This document shows, in pieces, positions 52,401 through 63,200 of a stretch of DNA of 64,000 bases. The number at the start of each line of letters is the position of its first letter. Positions within the stretch are counted from its first letter, which is position 1. The position numbers were made by a program, and so were the translations under genes. The notes beneath the pieces are model-generated. The model saw only the letters and a list, made by a program, of their open reading frames with translations, searched no databases and was not told the DNA's origin. Source of the DNA: Pratylenchus scribneri (lineage: Eukaryota; Nematoda; Chromadorea; Rhabditida; Pratylenchidae); NCBI GenBank assembly GCA_030063045.1, contig JAQSEB010000002.1, positions 3,224,001 to 3,288,000 on the forward strand, given 5' to 3'.

Positions 52401-55118
52401 GCAAAACAAACATTGTATTGGCCAACTTCTTCAAATGATAATACTGAAATGTTTTTGGGTCGAGTGGAAGCATTTGACCTTGATTCAGCACCATTCAATC
52501 AAATTGTCTATTCATTAATGCCAAAATGTTTGTCCCATTCTCATTTCCATTTAAAATATTCACCTTCTTTTCAGGTTCCCATCCCTCCTTTCTGGTTTCT
52601 CCCAACAAAAATGAACCTGCTCCAATTCGTTTGAATCCACAAAATGGTGAAATTTATGCTACCATCGGATTCCCATATTTCGCCAATATTTCCACCGTTC
52701 AAATTTGCATTTCGGCCAGGCAAACCCACAATAACTTTTACTTAACCGTAATTTCCTTTATTTAAAGCCCAGCTGATCATCCGCTCCAATTCGCCCACCC
52801 ACTTGATTCCGTGCCTACCCAATCCATTATTCGCCTTCAACTTCTTCCTACCCTATCCAATTTGCCATCACTAAAAACAACAAAAACATTCCCATCCAAT
52901 AATTCCCATTCTGTTCTCGAACATCGTCTTTCCCTCCAACGAATTGGCCTCCATCCAACCAACAAATCCTCCAAAACAAATTATTCCCTTCACTCTGTGC
53001 TTTTCACACCGTTCGTTTTCAACATTTTTCCATTCATATTCCCCCTTTCACAGTTATGACCAATCCTCTTCGGCAGCCCAAAAAATGGGCTCAATGGATG
53101 CAATGCGAACTTTGATTGGAATTGATCCACACGATGGGGAACTCCGTTTTGATCCGGCAATTTTGGGTGCATTCGGCGAAGGATTCTATCAATTTGGATT
53201 AAAAATGGACGACTCAATGGGGCAAATGGGCATTTTGAATCGGAATGTATGCAAAATAATCAAATATGAATGAAATTGGGTCACAATTTGAAGGTGCATT
53301 TTGTGGAGGATAAACATCGATTACGACTTTTATTTAATTCATCATTGGATGGGATTGGCGCAAATTTGGGCCAAATGATTAGGTGAAATTGGGGAGAAAG
53401 AGCAATCCAACTTGTCACCGTTTATAATAATTCATCAAGGACTAAACCAAATTAAATTATTTTAGTATCAAATTAAAGAACAGGCTTTGATTGTCAAATT
53501 ATTCTTATTTAAACTACATTGGAATTATTGAAATTGTCACCAAAAAACAAATGAAAATTTCGCTAGTAAAGGTCTTTTTAAAAAAGTTTTGGGCATAACT
53601 TCATCAATTCTAACTAAGAAAATTTAAATAATAATGTCATCGAAATCGAAAGCTAACAGTCATTTCCTTAATATTGGGGTTGGAAAAATTCGGTTGCGGT
53701 TCCAATAATCGATCCATTTTAGAACTGAAATTGGGAATTTTTTGCTTTTTAGAACCGAAAATAGGCGGAACCGGAACCGAGAACCGACATTTTTTCAGGA
53801 ATCGAAAATCGGGTTTAAGAACGTCTAGGAACCGACTTTGTCAACTCTACTTAATATGATTATAAAATAATCAAAATTAATTCAGTCCTTTATGAGTTAT
53901 TAAGTATACTGTACATGTACAGTAATACTATAAACGATGACATGAGGGATTGCAGAGAGAATTGAATAATTGATTTTGCCTTGAAGGGAATTCGAAGGAA
54001 TTTTGAGCGAAAAGATGGGAAATCAACCTGTTCGAGTGATCCATTCCGAACCAATCAAAGATTCGGAAAAGCCAATGTTCAGGTTGGCCAAAAGTTAATG
54101 TAAATAATAAAAATGGTGTCATAAAGAAGTTCAATGTGCTTTCATTTGTGGACACCTGGCGATTCCATTTTGGGATTGAACCAAACAATTGGGTTAATTT
54201 ATCCAATTTTATGCCATTTAATTATTCTTTTTTCCCTAAAAGATTGATCTCAACCAATATTCCTGTCAAAAATTCCAATGAAAATTTAGCGAAATTTTAT
54301 GAACAAAATTCGGTCATCAATATTGAGGTAATTCTCCCAATCCCTCGAAAATCCCACAATTAATTATTTTCAGCCTTGCTTTGACACTCCCACAAATCGG
54401 CCTGGCTCATCCACTTCCTCAATTCTTCTGCTCAATTCCCGTTCAAAAGAATGGCTTTTTTGGTCATGTTTTGGGGGCATTTCCCTTTTGGTATAACAAA
54501 GAAATAAATTTTCCCTTCAAATTGATCCCTTCCAAAAATAGATATTTTTTGGTATTTTCGGCTATTTTTGTTTTGCTCGCACATATCGAGAACATTTGCG
54601 AAGGAAAAGCGGCGATTTATTACCAGCCGATGAGCGCAGTGGTTGGCAAAAGGGGAATGAAATTTTGAACAATAAATCCGTTTAATTAATTCAAGATTCA
54701 TCCACATTCCACCAATATTTGAATAATCAATGCTCATCCGCTTCCGTATTTTCAGTCCCGGAATTCATCCAAGCAAAAGCTTTAATGTGAGTTATACATT
54801 TTTAATTAAATTTTGAATAAGAATGACCATCCCAAAAAGCTTAAAGAGAAAAAATTACAATGGGGCCTAGAATTGAAACTTTTCAAGAATTTTTATCGAA
54901 TTTTCCATCTTTTCATATACACGAATTTCCCCTTTATTTTTATTCCTTTCTTCCATCTTGATTTTTTAATTAATTTTTGATATGCCCTCCGGCATATAAA
55001 GTATTGGTAAATAGTAAATACTGTGCTTTTTATTTTGGGTAAATTATAAATAAAATTCGATTCACAATTAAAATTTTTTAATTTCAACAGGAATGCAGAT
55101 GAATGGCGAAGAAATTAG
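43473..55118 (+). CDS. Large single-pass cadherin
   Basis: A classical-style cell-adhesion cadherin; I cannot assign it to one nematode cdh gene. The start is the ATG at 43473, with signal peptide MKSLLLLFILLNNLANG. After a Pro-rich and then an acidic N-terminal region come cadherin repeats with linker motifs VEDANDNPP (about 45430), LLDVDDTPP (about 47110), LLDQNDNRP (about 47515), WARDQDIGENGRV and VLNVDEYWP (about 52310). The last repeats (52800-53390) are poorly conserved. A transmembrane helix (CFGGISLLIFFGIFGYFCFA) is built across an intron at about 54498-54549. A short cytoplasmic tail of about 50 residues ends in NADEWRRN at 55118. The 3.98 kb intron 48257-52237 contains a whole opposite-strand gene, and a second long intron (53390-54090) holds a foldback element. 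Intron 45549-45591 appears to use a GC donor. Exons between 53390 and 54300 are least certain. Confidence 0.85.
45549..45591 (+). other. Probable GC-AG intron (43 nt) in the cadherin gene
   Basis: The frame through DEDRQMNYS runs into a stop at about 45585. Joining GAGGACAG|GCAAAT to TTACAG|TTCACC keeps the frame into NRENHLLLQGNC. No GT donor is available nearby without removing the conserved IRDED. Confidence 0.6.
48329..51816 (-). CDS. Nested gene inside the cadherin intron; protein of unknown family
   Basis: I do not recognise it. Nine exons (51816-51526, 51482-50933, 49921-49749, 49653-49473, 49424-49168, 49121-49015, 48926-48730, 48678-48610, 48564-48329) join with GT-AG borders and consistent phase into a 686-residue frame. 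The first part is disordered, Ser/Arg/Pro-rich and basic (RRGGRTSSLRSRGSLRKL; PERSHSPKKRKD). The last 270 residues look folded and helical: LEHLERLRDRITETKYVTAA, LLAVACEVHWSVPERF, YRRFYPALLSLQDPATVQAH. An upstream in-frame ATG at 52116 would add 100 residues that look non-coding in part. The 1 kb intron between exons 2 and 3 contains the minisatellite array. The whole gene lies within one cadherin intron on the opposite strand. A cytoskeletal or scaffold role is only a guess. Confidence 0.8.
49980..50845. repeat. Minisatellite array 1, 24-bp unit, with higher-order structure
   Basis: About 35 copies of AGGCGGAATTATTCTAAGTT plus a four-base variable end (GACC, AGCC, AACC, CGCC). The first half alternates two variants as a 48-bp dimer; the second half repeats a three-unit block (24+24+20 bp) ending in the short form ATTCTTCGCC. 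A block of about 200 bases is duplicated within the array. It lies in an intron of the nested gene. The unit length keeps an open frame (RRNYSKLT repeated), which is a by-product and not a gene. Confidence 0.95.
53405..53938. mobile_element. Foldback element, family 1, copy 6, with internal insertion
   Basis: In a cadherin intron. The left end is CAACTTGTCACCGTTTATAA; the right end is AATTCAGTCCTTTATGAGTT. The right arm is interrupted at about 53680-53850 by a GAACCG-rich sequence, and its tip carries an 18-bp perfect palindrome (53907-53924). Confidence 0.75.
53680..53850. repeat. GAACCG-rich insertion inside foldback element
   Basis: Words GGTTCC on the left and GGAACC/GAACCG on the right recur, for example GGCGGAACCGGAACCGAG, giving a small inverted-repeat structure. 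It splits the right arm of the family 1 element, so it arrived later. Confidence 0.55.
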
Positions 55119-56389
55119 AAAAAAATGAAGAAATTAATTAAACATATATTTTTATATTGAATTGTTGCACAATAAAATATGTTTTAAATGCAATAAAAAA
55201 GGTCAAATATAAAATGCTAAAATCTCGGAAAGACATTAAATGCAGACAATTATATTCACCCGCTTCCGCCCCCTCTCATATTCAAGGGATTCACATTTAT
55301 TTATTTTTTTCATTAAAAAACATTTCCGGTGGCATATTATGCCAAAATCCGCTGGCCAATAAATATTCGCTTAATTCTTTAATTATTATGACCTTTTTGC
55401 AAATGAATGGATTTAATTTAAATTTATTCAATTGGAGGGGAAAATAAAGGTTGAAAATTGAAATAATTTTTGAATTTTTAAATTAATTTACCTTCAAAAA
55501 TATTACATTTTTTCCATTCCAATTTAATTATTATTTTCCCACCCACCCCGTATATTTCCATTTATTTTCCCTTTTCCTAATTGATTCCAAATGCTTCATA
55601 TTCACTCGAATTGGCCATTAATTTGTGAAATGCATGGCCAACCCCCTTCCCCCCTTTTTCACATAATGGAAATGAACTGAAAAGGCACGAGGGAATGGGT
55701 GGAAGGGGCCATCCATTCCGGGAAAGGGTAAATTAGCCACCAATTAGGAGAAGGCGGCCTTCGGGTGAGGCCACAAAAAGTCTACCATGGGGAAAAGGGG
55801 GGCTGCTTTTCCCCCAATTCCCGTTGCTCATTTTACAGCCAAATAGACGGAGGGCCCAAAAATATGTGTTTGGATTGTGGAATTGGATGCGATGCCAAAG
55901 GCCAAATTATGTGTAAGGCCTTCCTCAAATATGTGCCATCTTTTTCACATTTTCTCCATTTTCCAAATCCTCATTTTCCCCTCTCCATTTCCTCGCTTTT
56001 CATTAATGTGCCCATTTTTTCCAATTTTCCATTCATTTTGTGCCAATTTTTCATTATACCAAAAATGGCCCTCGGCTTATTCTCATTTTCTTGGCATATT
56101 CATTTTTAGCCTCCACCCATTTTTGTGTGTTTCCTTTGTCTCGACCCTAAAAATGTATTTTTAAAAAATGTTCAAAAATAAATCCATCAAACATGCCACC
56201 CCAAGCTCCATCAAATCTTCAGGGAATTGGCAGTCCATTGGCACCAAATTCACTGGCTATAATATTTTTTTTTGGAATTTCTGCAAAAGGAAACAGGCCA
56301 AAGATCCTCCTTCAAAAAGGAAAAAATGAGTTTATTAATCCTATTCAAAACAGAGGAATATATTTTGTACGGTCAAGTGTGTTTCAGTG

Positions 56390-56695
56390 CCAGTGTTTTG
56401 GCCATAAAACTCAACAGGGAAGCAAACAATTCAGGAAGGCAATATATCATTTGAAAGCTTTAAAAGTACTCTAAAAAGTGGTTAGAAAATATTTATGAAA
56501 TTTTTTTTTAAAAAGAAATGTCTTGAGAGTGTAATTAACCAGAATTTATTGAGGAAAGTAATTTACAAATTGTTTAGCATTTAAAAAATTAGAAAAGCCA
56601 CTTTTTAGAAAACCTTTAGGGCTTTGAAATGGCATATCCCCTTCCCACAATTGGGTATACTTCCTTGTTGAGTTATGGCCAAATAACTTATCCCA
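56390..56695. mobile_element. Foldback element, family 2, copy 5 (single unit)
   Basis: The clearest single unit: the left end GGCCATAAAACTCAACAGGG and the right end CTTCCTTGTTGAGTTATGGC are inverted copies. The inner pair is AAAGTACTCTAAAAAGTGG and CCACTTTTTAGAAAACC. About 300 bases, non-coding. Confidence 0.75.
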
Positions 56696-57019
56696 AAGGA
56701 CATAATTGTCCTCTATCAGCTTTTTGCCCTATAAACGCAAAAGAATCAGAGTTCCAAAAAATTATGACAGAAGAAAATAGGAATTTTGAAGGATTAATCC
56801 AGGAATGGGAATAAAAGAGGGGACTAGACGGGAATTGGCTCGGTTTACCTAATAAAGCCTCATTTTTCATTTCCTTCATTTTATTTGTCTTCTGCCATTG
56901 GCATAAATTCCCTTTTCGCCCTTGACTCATTTCCGGACTTTGACATGAATGAATGACAAAATTAAGGCCATATTCGTGTTTTGCATTAAAAATTATACTA
57001 AATTTTAATTTTTTTTCGG

Positions 57020-57115
57020 CTGACAGGAATAAGTCTGCTCTTTAATTTATACTAAAAATTATCAAAATTAGTTCAACTTTCTAATTTATTATAAATTATG
57101 AAAATTTGGGGAATA
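57020..57115. mobile_element. Half of a foldback element, family 1
   Basis: Only the right-arm words remain: AAGTCTGCTCTTTAATTT and AAAATTAGTTCAACTTTC. Probably a truncated copy. Confidence 0.5.
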
Positions 57116-58105
57116 TTCCATAAAAACTTTATAATTTCCCCTTATCCCACTTGTTGACACCATCTTCGAAGCTAATTTACCAATTTATTTTTTGATTGAA
57201 TTAAATTTTAATATTTCAACAATTTTGCACTTCACAATCCTCTCTTTAATCCGCTTTCCGCCTACACCGCCCTCATCACATTTTGGTCTTCCTAAAAGTA
57301 TCCCAAAAGGACAAAATGTTTTCCAATTTCCTCTCCACAATTAATTTTTCTAATCCCCCAAAAATTAATCCCATTCCCCGCAGTGGGAAAATTGAATTTA
57401 TAATTTATTAGTCTAATTTTTTCACTAATATTTTGTAGAGGATTAATCCCTGCCAAAATGGCCAAATCCCTTGCCCCCTTGTAGAAAAAGCCTTGTCAAT
57501 TTCATGTGCCAAAAAGGGGCGGGATTTGTACTCAATGGTTTATTATAAAAGCAAAGCCCTCCAATGCCAAAAGTGGCCATAAGGTGAAAGCATGCCTTTA
57601 GCTTGTGCATTGGAATTGTCCCCATCATATTCTCATTGTACCTTCCTCATTTAATTCCATTTTTATTCCTTCATTTGATTCCAAATTTACATTTTTCTCA
57701 TTCCGATTCCATTTTTACAATATTTTTTGCATCCAAATTGTTTTTATCTACAATTTTCGGGTTCAAACTCCACAGTCCACTTTTGGCAACATTCTCCCAA
57801 TAATATGATGGCCATAATTCCCTCCTCCAATAACTCCTTCAAATAGGCCATTCTTTCAGTTTTTTCCCATCCATTCATTTGCCTTTTGGCATTGGGCATT
57901 CTCCTCCGCATTTTCTAAATAATTTCCCTCCAGTCCATTCATTCCAAATTTTTTTCAGGAACTCTCAAATTCATTATTTTTTTGCCTGCCTCAACGCTAA
58001 ACAAAACCAATTTTCCCCATCATCTCGAATTGAACCAAAATCCACATTTTCGACTCGATCGCAAAGGCCGCGCAGCAATATTCCCATTCACTCAATCATC
58101 AAAAA

Positions 58106-59872
58106 ATGTTCACCCGAACTTCTCGGCGATGCCCTTCCCAAAATGTTGTGCCTTCTTCCACTGTTTCCCCGAGGTTCTTCTTCATGTTGGCCCTGTTGTT
58201 CCTTTGTTTAAGCCAACAAAGGATGGCCAATGCCTTTTTGCTCACTCACAGAAATTTGGTGAGTTTTGGATTAAATTCCAAATTATTTTTGGTTCCAATT
58301 TATTTTTGGGAAAATTAGTGAAGCGTACAAACTTGCAGAAAAAATAATAATGAGGAAAAGGTCGAATGGGGGTTGAATAGCACATTAGGATTAGGCGGCA
58401 TTGGGCACCAACCTACATTTTAATAATGAAAAAAGCTATCCAAAATGAGGGGAAACCCGCATTAGGGGAAATAAGGGAAAGAGGAAGGAATTATTTTTGA
58501 TTTGAGCACAAAAATATACAAAAAATGGATTTTGTAAATGCCAATATGTTTTGTGAACAATGCCAAAGTGATAATTTTTTTTATTCATGCCAACCCAAAT
58601 CAAATCCATCCAAACACGCCATATTTACCAATTATAGCATATTTAATTAATTAATTATGTGTAAAATGAATTCAAATTGACGTGTACTACATTTTTTCCA
58701 GCTATTTTTGTCCCATTTTTAGTGCCAAAATTATATTCAAAATTGGTTCCTCCTCAAAAAAATGAATAATTTGCCCATTACGGCTCTCTTTTTTGCATCC
58801 TTGGATCGGATTTCCTTTTTGCGCACACACATAGCCCAAAATGGTCTAATTGGTTCATCCTCCCTCCCTCATCAATTATTTCTCCCATTCCCAGATTAGC
58901 AAAATATAATGAAAAAATAGGAAAAAAAAGAATGTGTGAAAAATGGGTTGGCAAAACAAAAAGGTCAAAAATATTGGGTCGGTATTTTCTCTTTGTTTTC
59001 TCCAATTTTCGGCTCATTTACCAGGAAATTGGCTTGGCCATCTTTTGTTTAGGGTGGCGCGCCATATATTTTCCCGCCTGACTTGATTGATACCTTTTTC
59101 CCCCGTCAACCAACACAAAACAATGCCGTATTTTGGAAATATTCGTGACGTTTCTACTTGAGTTAGCCCACCGGATAATCCGATCCCCTTTCCCCTCTTT
59201 CTCCAATTGCGTAAAGGACAAATAAATAATCCGCCTTAAAGTGGCCAATATGTGATGATGGCACACAACAAAAAAAAATGGCGGCGCGCAAAAGTGCCCT
59301 TGGCATTATAAATATTTTTGCGTCAACATAATAGAAAAAAAAACCCGTGTTTGAGTTAAAAGTGGTGAAAAAGGTGAATGGATGATCTAAAGTGGGCATT
59401 AAAATTTGCTAAAATCTCTGTGGGAAATGCCAAATCTCCTTTTTTCGCCTCCAAAATTTCATCGTTTTTCTCACCTTTTCAGTTACTCCCATTTGCCTCA
59501 TCCAAAGGGGCCGCCGGCGTCATTGGCTCTGCAGAAAGTAACAACAAAGAGGATGGGACACAAATTCCACTTAATGATGAGGAAAAAAAGGAAGAGGAAA
59601 AGCCAAAAACGCAAATGAGATTGCTGGGCTTCATGGCCATCCCAAAATCTGCAATCCAATCACTTCGCCAACAAATTGAGGCAGCCGGCGATGAAATTGA
59701 GGAACAACAGCAGCCAAGGGAACGACGAAAGCGAATGCATCATTTGAGCATTTTACGAAAAGTTGGTGGCACACCGCAAAATGGACAAATCATTGGGAGC
59801 AGACTGTTTGGGCCACAAAAGCACACAAGGGAATTGAAGAGGACAGTGCCATTGTTTTTGGTGGAATATTGA
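58106..59872 (+). CDS. Putative small secreted protein with basic cleavage-like sites
   Basis: No family recognised. Exon 1 (58106-58257) ends at a GTGAGT donor and encodes a hydrophobic segment FFFMLALLFLCL ending near RMANA, a plausible signal peptide or anchor. If translation starts at the inner ATG (58184) the signal is a classic short one. Exon 2 (59482-59872) follows a TTTTCAG acceptor in phase. It encodes an acidic, Lys/Glu-rich part, a coiled-coil-like stretch (SAIQSLRQQIEAAGDEIEEQ), then a basic region with RERRKR and KR sites and the end RTVPLFLVEY. The 1.2 kb intron holds no identified element. It could be a processed peptide precursor or another secreted product. No dorsal-gland-type evidence is available from sequence alone. 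Confidence 0.5.
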
Positions 59873-60220
59873 CTGGAGAAAAAGAATGGCATTTTTGATT
59901 GCTTTTTGATTGATGAATAATTGAGGAAATTGTTGGCGCAAAATATATTCTCCCCTCCAATGTTTTCCCCTTTAAATGGCCATATCCCAAATTTGATTGA
60001 TCTCCGAAATTATTCAAAATTATTTTTTTCATTTTTATATTAAAATTATAGAATTATTGTATTTTTGTCAAAAGCATAACAAAATTATAAATTCAAAGAA
60101 CTTTTGAAAAAAAATGAGAATAAAAATGGAAGGCAAATGAGGTGGCATGAAAAAAAAGATGGATTTGAATTTTCAATTGAATGAGATCTGTTTTCAAAAA
60201 AAAGGCATAAAATTGGAATA

Positions 60221-63200
60221 TTAAACAAATGAGGAGAGTCCGGCGAATTCATTGCTACTTCTTTGACTTTGACTGTTTGCCAATTGGCCATTATTCGGTG
60301 TTTGAAATGGCAAAGCATTGAATGTGGTTGGAATGCCATCAAAATCCGTTTCCATTTCCACCTCATGTTGTTGTTCGAATTCACCAATTGCCAATTCTGA
60401 AGATGGTTCAGATGATCGGGAACGCCTTTGGGCCATCCAATTTTCATCCGGCCTAAACAGGGTGGTCGGTGTTCTCGATCGAATATTCCCACTCAATGGA
60501 ATTCCATGTTGTTGTTTTTGCCATTGTTCCCTCTGGGCCTTTTCCCTGGTTTTCCTCCATGTTGTTCTCCTTTCCGATTGTTGATGTTGATAATGAGAGA
60601 CTAAATTTTCTCCACCAGTATCCATTTGATCACCGCCAATTGGGCCCATCATCAACGGTAATCCACCGTCCTCTTTCAATACTCCCCCATCATAATATAT
60701 TCCATTATTATTATTGTTGGTATTGGTGTTGAATTGTCGCAATTGATAATATGGAGGGGAATGAATGGTGGAACGGTCGCCACTTCCGCCATTCTGTGCA
60801 GATTCTCTGAATTATATAGTATTAAAATATGACTAAATTGATTTTGATGGTATTAAATTAAAGCTCATTAAACTCATAGTTATCCAATTAATAATTTTAT
60901 TTCAGAATAGATCAAGTTGTCCATAAAATAATTCATAATAATGACCTTTACTTTGGAGGCATATTCCATAATTCTTAATCAATTTAAATAAATTAATATG
61001 ATTAGTTAATTAGATAGTCAATAGTCCGCTCTATAATTTGAGAACAAAATCATCCAAGATTGGTTCAGCCATTTATGATTTATTAATATTAAACGGCCGT
61101 AATATCCCTGGTCATCAATGCCTACCTTGCATTCCCTTCATTTTGTGCCAAAATTACAATGGAATCAGTACAAAGTGCAGAATACACATTTGGCAATTGA
61201 GCCACTGGCATTTGTGCCTTCCCATTCCTCCCCGTATCCACTCCTCCATCAATACTTCCATAAATGCCACAAATGGCTCCACCGTTGGATCGGTTCGATG
61301 AAATAGCCGGACTATTGCGAATTGAGCCAACCCAGGATTGTTTGGTGTTTGGACGTGAAAAAAGCATTTCATCTCCTCTTTAAAATAAAAATATTCAAAT
61401 TGCAAATTGATTTATTTTAATAAGAATGTTTTGGTTTCACCTCTTTGCTATCTACGCGGAATTAAAACAGGTGGAATTATTCTAAGTTAACCAGCAGGCG
61501 GAATTATTCTAAGTTCGCCAGGCGGAATTATTCTAAGTTCGCCAGGCGGTATTATTCTAAGTTCGCCAGGCGGATTTATTCTAAGTTCGCCAGGCGGAAT
61601 TATTCTAAGTTCGCCAGGCGGAATTAAAACAGGCGGATTTATTCTAAGTTTTCCAGGCGGAATTATTCTAAGTTCGCCAGGCGGAATTATTCTAAGTTCG
61701 CCAGGCGGAATTAAAACAGGCGGAATTATTCTAAGTTCGCCAGGCGGAATTATTCTAAGTTCGCCAGGCGGAATTATTCTAAGTTCGCCAGGCGGAATTA
61801 AAACAGGCGGAATTATTCTAAGTTCGCCAGGCGGAATTATTCTAAGTTCGCCAGGCGGAATTATTCTAAGTAAGTTCGCCAGGCGGAATTATTCTAAGTT
61901 CGCCAGGCGGAATTAAAACAGGCGGATTTATTCTAAGTTTTCCAGGCGGAATTATTCTAAGTTCGCCAGGCGGAATTATTCTAAGTTCGCCAGGCGGAAT
62001 TAAAACAGGCGGAATTATTCTAAGTTCGCCAGGCGGAATTATTCTAAGTTCGCCAGGCGGAATTATTCTAAGTTCGCCAGGCGGAATTAATCTAATTAGT
62101 TGACAAGGCGGAATTAATCTAAAAACAATGCGGAATTAAAAAAGGCCTGACTTATGAGAACGGGTATAAAATAAATTCTTAAGTTTTTCGAATTCCTCAT
62201 AAAACAAAAAAATTAATTATGCCATTTTATATATTAAGCATTTATTTCGAGTGGTATATTGCTTGCCTATAGATTGTTTTATTCCTCATTTAGTTTTATT
62301 GGCCAAAAACCTATGCAGTTATCAAAATTGCAAATACTCTCCTTCGAATTTTTACCTTTCTCCCCTTTTCGTGTACAACTCATAAGAAACAATTCCGCCA
62401 TCCGAAAGTTGCAATGTATCGAAGGCAGCGGCTTCTTTGCCTCTCCTCTCCTTTTTGTTCTTTTTCCTTTTTTGGCCAATCATTTCAGCGGCATTCACCG
62501 CCTCTTTTCGATTGCCGGCAAAAAACAAAAGCGCCACAAATCCGAGAATTGTGAAGGCTAAAACGGCGCCAACCAATGCCAAAAACCACCATTCCGTGTA
62601 GAATGGTTCATCCGGAATTGAGGCTGAAAAAAGGCAAAAACGTTGAGGGAATTTGGCATTCATTTTTGACCTGGGACATGGAATTGTTCAGAATCGGCAC
62701 TTGGCCGACCAATTCCCAATTCATTTCGGGCAAAAACACGAAAACTGCAAGTGAGAAAAATGAGAATCAGATTTTGAAAAGGGATTTTCTACTAACACGT
62801 AAAAGCTGCTTGGCTCCAATTCCCGATATGGAATATGCCATTCATTCGCCGTGTTCGAATTTGTTTGCCCTATGGTATTCCAATGGCCAATTAGGTGTCG
62901 AGGCCATTTTCTTCCCTCCGTAGATTGATCCAATTGCCGTTTGTTTCTCGATTTTTCCTCATTCTGTTTTAATTAAATTTATTCCATATTCACACAAATT
63001 AAACGTGAATTTTGCCTAAGGTCATATTGACGCCGTTTAAAATAACTCGATCAAGGATTGAATCATTTTTGATAATTTTGATATCAAAATCAAATTAAAA
63101 AGCAGACCATAATGTTTTTAAGCACATCTTCATCATTTTTGACCATTTTAAATTAAAATCATTTTATAGCTAACAGTCTACTGCTTAATTTGGTACTAAA

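Larger units (their letters stand above)
55119..58105. other. Gene-poor stretch downstream of the cadherin
   Basis: AATAAA near 55170 probably ends the cadherin mRNA. An exon-like segment at about 55841-55914 (after TTTTACAG, before GTAAGG) would encode a Cys-rich peptide around NMCLDCGIGCDAKGQIM, but no partner exons are convincing. A Lys-rich frame lies at 56168-56328. A foldback element lies at 56390-56695 and half of a family 1 element at 57020-57115. The remainder shows nothing. Confidence 0.45.

Noticed and set aside
54661..54685. Cadherin stop codon at 54685 after NNKSV
   Set aside because: A 54-nt GT-AG intron removes this stop and joins the tail to DSSTFHQYLNNQ and a final exon ending at 55118, with a perfect GTGAGT donor between.
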